From Deltaproteobacteria bacterium (GTDB lineage Bacteria > Myxococcota_A > UBA9042), in contig VGRO01000010.1 in the NCBI GenBank assembly GCA_016875335.1, positions 1 to 61,402 of the forward strand: DNA of 61,402 nucleotides, in the 5' to 3' direction. Both the position numbers and the translations under genes were made by a program. Below the pieces are notes generated by a model, which was not told the origin of the DNA, ran no database searches, and saw only the letters and a program-made list of their open reading frames with translations. Below, one piece after another: positions 27,160 to 35,200 of the stretch. Within the stretch, counting starts at the first letter, position 1, and each line of letters opens with the position of its first letter.

Positions 27160-27834
27160 TCAGTCGTCCAGTTCCGCCCGCTGCGTCACCACCTTGGCAA
27201 TCAGCCCATACGATTGCGCCTCCTGCGCAGTCATCCAGTAGTCGCGCTGCGAATCGCGCTCTATGCGCTCGAGCGCCTGGCCGGTCTGCTCCGAGAGCAG
27301 ACGGTTGAGCTTGGCGCGCGTCTTGAGGATTTCGTTGGCGGTGATTTCGAGATCGCTGGTTGGCCCGTACACGTTGCCGGCAATCAAGGGTTGGTGGATG
27401 AGGAACTCGGCGTTGGGCAGCGCCAGCCGATCGGCCTTGTCCACCGCCAGCAGCAGGATAGTGCCCATCGAGGCCGTGAGCCCGGCGCAGACGATACGCA
27501 CCCGCGGCCGGACAAAGCGGATCATGTCGTAAATGGCAAAGCCAGAGGTGATCGAACCGCCCGGCGTGTTCATGAAGATGGTGATGGGCTTTTCGGCGTC
27601 ATCGGCTTCGAGCGCCAGCAATTCGTGGATGACCCGCGACGCCGTCTTGTCGTCGACACCGCTCGAAATCACGACGGTCCGCGACTTGAGCAGGCGTTCG
27701 AACAGGTCCGGCCGCGCGCCGGCCTTGGGGTCCGCTTTGGCTGGGCGCGGTTCGTCGGATTCGTCGTCGTCCTCGTCGTCCTCGTCCGCGCGCACACGAC
27801 TCGGCGCGATCCACTGCTTGTCCATGGCGTTCAT
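27160..27834 (-). CDS. clpP: ClpP-family serine protease
   Basis: A 224-residue protease subunit that would form a double-heptamer chamber fed by Clp/Hsp100 ATPases. The triad is visible: Ser122 in A-S-M-G, His147 in F-L-I-H-Q-P and Asp198 in E-R-D-S-Q-R-D-Y-W. The N-P-G-G-S turn appears as N-T-P-G-G-S. The N-terminus is unusual: residues 15-40 are very acidic (D-E-D-D-E-D-D-D-E) and precede the family core. No clpX or tig gene is adjacent, so this may be a second ClpP paralogue. The start ATG at 27834 has GGAGAG upstream. Confidence 0.9.
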   Translation of the reverse strand: MNAMDKQWIAPSRVRADEDDEDDDESDEPRPAKADPKAGARPDLFERLLKSRTVVISSGVDDKTASRVIHELLALEADDAEKPITIFMNTPGGSITSGFAIYDMIRFVRPRVRIVCAGLTASMGTILLLAVDKADRLALPNAEFLIHQPLIAGNVYGPTSDLEITANEILKTRAKLNRLLSEQTGQALERIERDSQRDYWMTAQEAQSYGLIAKVVTQRAELDD

Positions 27835-27902
27835 CGGGTTCTCTCCAGATGGGTGAAAGCGTCGGCTGGCTTGCGCCCGACGTGTGGCCGCTGGCGCCGC
27901 AG

Positions 27903-29048
27903 CTACCAAGCGGATTGGATGGCGGCGATGACGCGGTCCTGCGCCGCCTCGGTCAGGCCCGGCGCGATGGGCAGCGCGAGCACTTCGCGACACGCCAACT
28001 CCGCCTCGGGCAGGGTGGCCGGCGGGTGGGCCGCCGCCAAGGCGCCCTGTTGGTGCAGCGCGCTCGGGTAGTAGATCTGGGTTTGTACCCCCGCACCTTG
28101 CAAGGCATTGCGCAGGGTCGCGCGGTCGCCGGTGCGCACGACGTACTGATTCCAACTGTGTCCTGGCGCGTCGGCGGGCAGGCGCAGCAGGTCGGGTCGC
28201 AGGCGGGCAACCTGGCCGAGCGCGGCGTGGTAGCGTGCGGCGTTGCGGCGGCGCTCGGCCACCCACGGGTCCAGGTGGGGCAACAACACCCCGAGCATCG
28301 CGGCCTGCAAGGCATCGAGGCGGAAATTGCCGCCCAAGTGCTCGAACTGATAGCGCATCGCTTGGCCGTGCTGACGCTTTTCGCGCACGCAGGCAGCGAG
28401 CGCATCGTCGGCCGTCACAACCGCTCCGCCGTCGCCCAGGGCTCCCAGGTTCTTGGCCGGGAAGAAAGAAAAGCAGCCAGCCAGGCCCGCGGAACCCACC
28501 GCCGCCCCGTGCTTGAAGGTCGCGCCGATCGCCTGCGCACAGTCTTCGAGTAGGACTGCGCCGTGGTCCCGACACAAGCCCTTGACCTGCGAGAGTTCCA
28601 GTGGCTCGCCGAAAAGGTGGACCACCAGCACGGCGCGCGTCCGCGGGGTCCAGGCGGCCTCGAATTGGTCCACGCCCGGATGCAGCTTTCCTGGTGCGAG
28701 GTCGGCGAACACCGGGCGCAGACCGGCGCGCAGGATCGAGGTCGCGGTCGAGATAAACGAAAACGGCGTAGTCAGCACCTCGTCGCCGGGCGCCAGCGGC
28801 GCCACACCTCCGGCCGTGCGCTGCAATCCCAACAGCGTCGCGAGCAGTGCGTCCGTGCCACTGGACACCCCGACGGCGTGTGGCATCCCGAGGTAGCGGG
28901 CCAGCCGACCCTCGAAGGTCTGCACCTCGGGGCCGAGCACGAACGTGCCATGGCGCAGACAGCGGTCAAAGGCGGCGTGCAGATCGTCGCGCAGCGGCTC
29001 CAGCAGGCGCGCCATGTCGAAGAAAGGAACCGTCTGCGGTGCGGTCAC
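27903..29048 (-). CDS. DegT/DnrJ/EryC1-family sugar aminotransferase (WbpE-like)
   Basis: A 381-residue PLP-dependent aminotransferase that adds an amino group to a nucleotide-linked keto-sugar. The pattern V-P-F-F-D opening, V-G-V-S-S-G-T-D-A-L near 59-68, E-D-C-A-Q-A-I-G, and the PLP lysine in F-F-P-A-K-N-L-G-A-L-G-D-G-G (Lys199) are typical. Its GTG start overlaps the stop of the fused WbpB-WbpD gene by four bases (GTGA), with GGAGGTG upstream. Together they resemble the UDP-2,3-diacetamido-sugar route: oxidation at C3, transamination, then N-acetylation. The product is probably an O-antigen or exopolysaccharide sugar. The earlier dehydrogenase (WbpA) is not in the window. Confidence 0.9.
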   Translation of the reverse strand: MTAPQTVPFFDMARLLEPLRDDLHAAFDRCLRHGTFVLGPEVQTFEGRLARYLGMPHAVGVSSGTDALLATLLGLQRTAGGVAPLAPGDEVLTTPFSFISTATSILRAGLRPVFADLAPGKLHPGVDQFEAAWTPRTRAVLVVHLFGEPLELSQVKGLCRDHGAVLLEDCAQAIGATFKHGAAVGSAGLAGCFSFFPAKNLGALGDGGAVVTADDALAACVREKRQHGQAMRYQFEHLGGNFRLDALQAAMLGVLLPHLDPWVAERRRNAARYHAALGQVARLRPDLLRLPADAPGHSWNQYVVRTGDRATLRNALQGAGVQTQIYYPSALHQQGALAAAHPPATLPEAELACREVLALPIAPGLTEAAQDRVIAAIQSAW

Positions 29049-30643
29049 GGCCCCACCTCCGTCAGCGATTGGCCGGTGAGCCGCCACTGCAGGCTGCAGC
29101 GGCCACAGCGGGCCCGCGCCTCTGCGGCAGTCGGCGGCAGGTCCAGGGTTTCACCGCACGCACAGGCCCAGCCGCGCACCCGGGCCGGGTTGCCGACGAC
29201 CAGCGCGTGGTCCGGCACGTCACGGGTGACGACCGCGCCGGCCCCGACGAACGCGTGGGCGCCTATGCGATGGCCGCACACGATGGTCGCGTTGGCGCCG
29301 AGGGTAGCGCCGCGGCCGACGTGGGTGGGCGCGTATTCGGCCTTGCGCGAAACAGCGGCGCGCGGATGTGCGACGTTGGTGAAGACGCAACTCGGGCCGC
29401 AAAAGACGTCGTCCTCCAACTGAACGCCGTCGTAGATCGACACATTGTTCTGCACGCGCACCCGGTTGCCGAGGACGGCGCCCTTTTGCACAAACACGTT
29501 TTGGCCGAGCGCGCAGTCCGCGCCGACGCGGGCGCCGTCCATGACGTGCACGAAATGCCAGACTTTGGTTCCGGCGCCGATTTCGGCGGCATCGCCGACC
29601 ACGGCCGAGGGGTGCACCTGGACGCCGCGGCTGTACCAGTCCACTGGCATCGTGGCCTGCAGGTCGATCGGCACGCCGCTATGCTGCAGCGACGACTCGG
29701 CTGCACTGAGCACGGTCAGCACCCGCACCGACTCCGCGCCATCGGCAACGATCGGTTCGTCGGGATGGGCGACCGCGTGCAGGAACGCCCGCATTTCGCG
29801 CTCGAGCGGTTCGTCCTGGACCAGCGCGACGGGTTCGGCCTCGGCCTTGACGGGCTGCGGGATGCCCGCCTTCCATTGCACCCCGTGGCGATACAGCACC
29901 AGCTTGTGGCTCCACGGCTGCTGGTCGTCGAACACGGCCATCGCGTCGCTGCCGACCACCACCAGCCGCTGTTCCTTGAACGGATGCAACCACGACACGT
30001 ACACGTGTGCGCACAATCCGCTCTCCCACTGCAGGTGGGTCACGGTCGAGTCGGCGATGCGCGCATGCAGCACGCAGGACCCGACCGCCGACACGCGCGC
30101 TGGCAACGCGCCCACCAGCCGCAGCAGCACGGCGATGTCGTGGGGGGCAAACGACCACAGAGCGTTCTCCTCGCGGCGAAAACGTCCGAGGTTCAAGCGG
30201 TTGCTGTAGATGTATTGCAGCCGCCCCAGGGCGCCCGCCCGCACCAGACGGTCCAGTTCGATGACCGCTGGGTGGTGGTGCAGCAAGTGGCCGACCATCA
30301 GCAACGCGCCGCGCGATCGCGCCAACTGGTCCAGCCGCCGGCAGGCCGCGGCGTCGAGCGCCAGCGGTTTTTCGACGAAACAAGCTTGACCGCGCTGCAG
30401 GAACTGCGTGGCGAGGCGCTCGTGGTCGGCCGCCGGCGCCGCGATCGCGACCGCACAGTCGGTGGGCACGTCGGCCGCATCGGCGACCACGGTCACGCCG
30501 GGGTAGTCGCGCTGGGCCAGCGCGCGGCAGTGCGGGTCCGGGTCGCACACCGTGCGCAGGGCGCCCAGCCGATGCAGGTTGCGCGCGATGTTGCGCCCCC
30601 ACGGCCCGAATCCGATCAGCGCGACGTTCTCAGTAGTATTCAC
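29045..30643 (-). CDS. Fused sugar oxidoreductase and N-acetyltransferase (WbpB-WbpD type)
   Basis: A 532-residue fusion. Residues 1-330 are a Gfo/Idh/MocA NAD(P)-dependent oxidoreductase: Rossmann G-F-G-P-W-G near 11-16 and E-K-P at 91-93. Residues about 336-495 are a left-handed beta-helix acyltransferase with repeated hexapeptides (V-G-D-A-A-E-I-G, V-G-A-D-C-A-L-G and others) and the N-V-A-H-P-R region. A C-terminal C-x-C ... C-x-x-C zinc-ribbon-like tail follows, known from WbpD homologues. In the separate enzymes WbpB oxidises C3 of a UDP-acetamido sugar and WbpD acetylates the new amine, so this gene covers steps 1 and 3 around the DegT aminotransferase. The GTG start at 30643 follows an AGGAA. 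Confidence 0.88.
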   Translation of the reverse strand: MNTTENVALIGFGPWGRNIARNLHRLGALRTVCDPDPHCRALAQRDYPGVTVVADAADVPTDCAVAIAAPAADHERLATQFLQRGQACFVEKPLALDAAACRRLDQLARSRGALLMVGHLLHHHPAVIELDRLVRAGALGRLQYIYSNRLNLGRFRREENALWSFAPHDIAVLLRLVGALPARVSAVGSCVLHARIADSTVTHLQWESGLCAHVYVSWLHPFKEQRLVVVGSDAMAVFDDQQPWSHKLVLYRHGVQWKAGIPQPVKAEAEPVALVQDEPLEREMRAFLHAVAHPDEPIVADGAESVRVLTVLSAAESSLQHSGVPIDLQATMPVDWYSRGVQVHPSAVVGDAAEIGAGTKVWHFVHVMDGARVGADCALGQNVFVQKGAVLGNRVRVQNNVSIYDGVQLEDDVFCGPSCVFTNVAHPRAAVSRKAEYAPTHVGRGATLGANATIVCGHRIGAHAFVGAGAVVTRDVPDHALVVGNPARVRGWACACGETLDLPPTAAEARARCGRCSLQWRLTGQSLTEVGP

Positions 30644-30832
30644 GAGTTCCTCGCCGCACACCGAAGGCGATCGCCCAGGCCGACGCGCGGGCGCGGCTGT
30701 GTAGCACGACTGGCCGTTTTGTGGAACCGAAGTGCGACCGCCCTGTGCGCCACGCATCGTCGGCTTGCCGAACCCCTGCGAGCGGTTGCACAATCGACCG
30801 GCCCGCCGTCGCGGGATGCAGACCGCGCGCTG

Positions 30833-31021
30833 ATGCCGAAAACGGGACCACAATGGGCGGGCGCCGTACTGGCCTTGGCGTCGGGCTGGCCGATGTGGGA
30901 GGCGATGACCGCCGTCGCGCGCAAGGACTACCTCGCCGGCCTGTTGCTGGTCTGCCTGACCTGGGTGATCGCGCGCAGCGGTCTCGACCTGGCCACGTCG
31001 TCTGGAGGGCGCGAACTGTGA
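30833..31021 (+). CDS. Small inner-membrane protein, 62 residues
   Basis: A 62-residue protein with two hydrophobic segments (about 10-20 and 31-45), probably spanning the inner membrane. The ATG at 30833 has no strong Shine-Dalgarno. The gene is supported mainly by its 4-base GTGA overlap with the parvulin lipoprotein gene at 31018, an arrangement used throughout this window. No known domain. The 189 bases between it and the divergent sugar gene show nothing definite. Confidence 0.5.
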   Translation: MPKTGPQWAGAVLALASGWPMWEAMTAVARKDYLAGLLLVCLTWVIARSGLDLATSSGGREL

Positions 31022-32103
31022 ACTGGGCGAAATCGCTTGCCGCGGTGTGCGCGTGCCTGGGCGCAGGCTGCGGCAGTGATGCGCCTTCGCCGTCGGCCAA
31101 GGCGGTCGCGGCGAAAACCAAACCAAGCCAACCCGCACTGCCGGTTGGTCCCGTGGCTGCCGCGCCCTGGGCGAGCGAGGCGTGCACCGGCGCCTCCCCG
31201 CCGCAGGGATCCGTCGCGTGCGTCAACGGCGTCGCCGTGCGCTCAGACCGGGTGACGCTTGCCTGGCAGACCAACCCGCACTGGACCCGCGATCAAGCGG
31301 TCGCGGCGGTGGTGCAAGAGGAGATCCTGGCGCAAGCAGCGGCAGCCGCCGGGGGGTGGCATGCCGCAGCGACGGCGGACGCGCACCGGCAGGCGGCGGC
31401 GCGAACGCTGCTCGACCGCGCGATGGCCAGGGTCACGCCAGCGACCTTGGCCGACGCCGACATCGCCACCGCCTACAAGAACCCGGCGATCCGCGTGCAC
31501 TACGACCATGCCGACGCGTACTTTGCCATCGACGCCCAGGTGTTGTGCTGCTCGGGCAGTCCCCAGCAGTGCCTGGCGCGAGAGGAAGTGCGGCTGTGCA
31601 TCGACAAGGCCGAGCCCGTCGTGCGCGATCTGCACGCCGCGCTCGTCGAGGACCCGCCGCAAAGCGGCTCGCACATGTGGGCCAGGGTCAAGGTGCTGGC
31701 CGGGCGCTTTCCCGACGCTGCTGCGGCCGAAGTGCAGTTCTTCTACGACAAGCACAAGCCGCACGCCGAGCAGAAGGGCTACGACGTCATGGTCCAAGAG
31801 TACGCCGAAGCGGTGACTGGGCTGCGGCCAGGCCAGTTGTCGGCGCCGATTCGAACGGCCTTTGGTTGGCACATCGCGTACTTGGACAAGGTCGACCCCG
31901 CGCGGCGCAGCACGTGGCGCGACACGGCGGTGCGTGCCGAAATCGCGGCGCACATCGTCGACCCCGTTCGCGAGCGCGAGGCGCAGCGGCTGGTGTTCGA
32001 ATTCATGCGCCAGCGCGGCGCGACCTTGTTTTTCGAGCGCATCGACGATTTGACCGGGCTCAAGGCGACCCACGGGGCGGGCAGCGCGGCCGACGAGTTG
32101 TGA
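31018..32103 (+). CDS. Parvulin-type (PpiC) peptidyl-prolyl isomerase lipoprotein
   Basis: A 361-residue predicted lipoprotein with signal V-N-W-A-K-S-L-A-A-V and lipobox G-A-G-C (Cys17). Residues about 85-140 are a helical chaperone arm like SurA/PrsA. The parvulin core is near 225-300, with G-L-R-P-G-Q-L-S-A-P-I-R-T-A-F-G-W-H-I-A-Y-L, the family's C-terminal half. PrsA/SurA-like lipoproteins assist folding of exported proteins. Two cysteines (C-C-S-G) near 178 are unusual. The GTG at 31018 has a GGAGG upstream and overlaps the preceding small membrane protein. It precedes the glutamate dehydrogenase gene by 177 bases. Confidence 0.85.
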   Translation: MNWAKSLAAVCACLGAGCGSDAPSPSAKAVAAKTKPSQPALPVGPVAAAPWASEACTGASPPQGSVACVNGVAVRSDRVTLAWQTNPHWTRDQAVAAVVQEEILAQAAAAAGGWHAAATADAHRQAAARTLLDRAMARVTPATLADADIATAYKNPAIRVHYDHADAYFAIDAQVLCCSGSPQQCLAREEVRLCIDKAEPVVRDLHAALVEDPPQSGSHMWARVKVLAGRFPDAAAAEVQFFYDKHKPHAEQKGYDVMVQEYAEAVTGLRPGQLSAPIRTAFGWHIAYLDKVDPARRSTWRDTAVRAEIAAHIVDPVREREAQRLVFEFMRQRGATLFFERIDDLTGLKATHGAGSAADEL

Positions 32104-32152
32104 CGCACTGCGGCGCAGGCAAATGCGCGACAGCGTCATGACGCGCTGCGTA

Positions 32153-32181
32153 TTGCCGGGCCGCCGGTCGGGGTGTATACG
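32153..32181 (+). promoter_or_regulatory. Candidate promoter of the glutamate dehydrogenase operon
   Basis: TTGCCG (32153-32158), a 17-base spacer and TATACG (32176-32181). It is about 100 bases before the gdh start. The -10 is moderately good and the -35 weak. Confidence 0.45.
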
Positions 32182-32280
32182 GCGCCCCCGCGCCGCCCAT
32201 CCCTGTCGCGGGCGGGGCGCATCCGGTGCGCGCGCACTCGGCTCGTGCCGCGCAAACGTTTCCCAACACAAGGAAAATCG

Positions 32281-35200
32281 ATGACGACGCCTGCCCAGAA
32301 CTCAAGTGGCAAACAGCGCGCGCTGCGCACCTCCGGCTCGTTTCCGCTGCCGACCAGCCGCGCCGTCGACCGCAGCGACCGCCGGCAGCGGTTCGTGCAG
32401 GCCGTGCGCGAATCGCCGCTTTTCGACAGCCCCGAACTGCGGGAGCAGGCGGAATTCATGGCGTATGCCGTGCGCCTGCGCGCCGACGGCGAGTTCATTG
32501 CCCGCCACCCGGTCGAGGCGTTCGCCCACCACGTCCACAACGGCCTGCAACGTGTGGCGATCCGCAAGCCGGACGAGATCCTGGTCGGTTGCTCGCGGCC
32601 CCAGAAAGTCAAGCACGGCTATGACCTGCCGATGGTGGTCCTGGAGACCTGCATGGCCGACCAGCCGTTCATCATCGACACGATCAAACTGGTGCTCAAG
32701 CGGCTCGACGTCCCGGTGCTCGGAACCCTCAACATGATCCTGCCGGTCGAGCGCAGCGCCGACCACAAGCTGGTGGACCTGACGCCGGACAACCCGCAGG
32801 CGCGGCCTGAGTCGTTCAGTTGCCACATGCTGTCGCCGAGCGCAGTGGGCAACCGCGGTCCCGAGATCAGGCAGGCCATTGCCGCGGCCCTGGAGCGCGC
32901 CCAGCGCATCGCCAACGACTTTCGCATGACCAAGCGCCTGGTGCGCGACATGCTCGCGACGCTGCAGTTTTGTGCCGACGGCGCGCGGATCGGCACGCCC
33001 GATTTCGCCGAAGAAGTCGCGTTCGGCAACTGGCTCATCGACGAGAACTTCATTTTCATGGGTGCCTACGGCTTCGACGCCCAGGGTCGGCCGACGGGAC
33101 GCCTCGGCCTGGGCCGCTACGACAAGGCGGACCACGCTGGCTGTGAGACAGACCCGGCGACGGCGTTTTCGACCACGGCGCCGCTGGTGTCCATCCACCA
33201 GAGCCGCATCCATAGCCCGATCCACCGCGACGCCCCGCTGGTCGAGGTGCGGATGCGGCTGTTCGACGGCGAAGGCAACCCGGACGGCGGCGTCGTGTTC
33301 CAGGGCCTTTTCACCTACAAGGCCGATACCGGCCGGGCCAGCCAGGTGCCATTCCTGCGCGGCAAGCTCGGTCGGATGGTGGCCGCCGAGGATCTGGTGC
33401 CGGCGTCGCACCGCATGAAGCTCTTCCTCAGTTTCTTCGACCGCCTGCCGATGGCGTTCTCGATGACCGCGTCCGAGCAGAGTCTGTGCGCCGTCATCAA
33501 CGAGGCCATCGACGTCGATTTCGGCGGACCGCCGCGGGTGTGGTACCGCTGCGAGTCGGCCAGCAGCGCGGCGCAGGTGTTCGCCATCGTGCCGGCGAAC
33601 CGCTACAGCGACGCCATCCGCAACCAATTGCGCGACCACCTCAGGAGCGCCTTCGGCGCCGACGAGGCGCTGATCAAGCTGCTGCACGGCAAGACCGATG
33701 CGCTGATCGTGGACCTGCTGCTGTTTGCCAAGACACCCCTGCAAACGCCGGACCCTGACGCGCTGTCGGACGCGCTGTCGGCGCTGGTCACGCCGATGCT
33801 CGAGAACTTGCGCGAGGCGCTGCGCACGACCGGCAGCGGTGAGCAGGAGATTGACACGCTGTGCTTGCAATTCGGCAGCTCGCTCGGCGACCTCGATGCC
33901 GACTGGACCGACCCCAAGCACCTGCTCAAAGACCTGCGGTCCTTGGCAGCGGTGGCGGCTGGCGGGCCGACCGAGATCCGGCTGCGCTGCGACGTGCGCG
34001 ATGCGGCCCAGAAGGTCATCCGCCTGCTGGTGTACACCCCCGTCGACATCGCGCTGACCGACATCCTGCCGATCCTCGACAACTTCGGGGTGCGCGTGCT
34101 CGGCGAACGCACCGACCCGGTCACCGACACCGAGGGTCGCACCGTCTACTTCGAGACCTACAAGATCGCCAGCGACGCCAACAACGGGCCCCAACTGTTG
34201 GAGCACGCCGACGCCTTCATCGCCGGGCTGCACGCCGTCATGGATGGCCGCGTCAACAGCACGTCGCTCAATCGCCTGCTGCTCGCGGCCAAGCTCAACT
34301 GGCGGCAATTGCAGGTGATGCGCGCATACCTCGCCTACGCGCGGCAGCTCGGCGTCACGTTTGCCAGCACGCTCGTGCAACAGGTGTTGCACAACCAACC
34401 GGGGCTGGTCACGACCCTGATGGAGCTCTTCGACGCGCGCTTCAATCCGCTGGTCGACGGCAAGGCGCGCGCTGCCAACGACCCGGTGCGCACGGCAGTG
34501 GCGGCGGCGCTCGACAGCAAGTTCCGCGACCAGTTGCGCACGGTGCAAGACGCGGTCGAAGACAAGGTGCTGCGGATGTTCCGCAACTTCGTCCTGGCGA
34601 CGTTGCGCACCAACTTCTTCCAGCTCCCCGACGAAGCGCGCGGCATGGCCTTCAAGTTCCGCTGCAAAGACGTGGAGTTGATGCAGGAGCCGCGGCCGAT
34701 GTTCGAGATCTGGGTGTACGATCCGCGCGTCGAGGGCATCCACCTGCGCGGCGGCAAGGTGGCGCGCGGCGGTCTGCGCTGGTCGGACCGCCTGGACGAC
34801 TTTCGTACCGAGATTCTGGGCTTGATGCAGACCCAGATGGTCAAGAACACGCTCATCGTGCCGGTCGGCAGCAAGGGCGGGTTCGTGCTCAAGAAGCCAG
34901 AACGCGACGACGCCGCGCGCCGCCGTCAGGCCGACGAGCTGTACAAGGTGTTCATCCACGGCCTGCTCGACCTGACCGACAACCTGGTCAAGGGCAAAGC
35001 GATCCACCCCGACGACGTGGTCGTGTACGACGAGGCCGACCCCTATCTCGTGGTCGCTGCCGACAAGGGCACGGCGCACCTCTCGGACACCGCCAACGGC
35101 ATTGCCCAGGGCCGCGGCTTCTGGCTGGGCGACGCCTTCGCATCGGGCGGCAGCAAGGGCTACGACCACAAGCTCTACGGCATCACCGCCAAGGGCGGCT

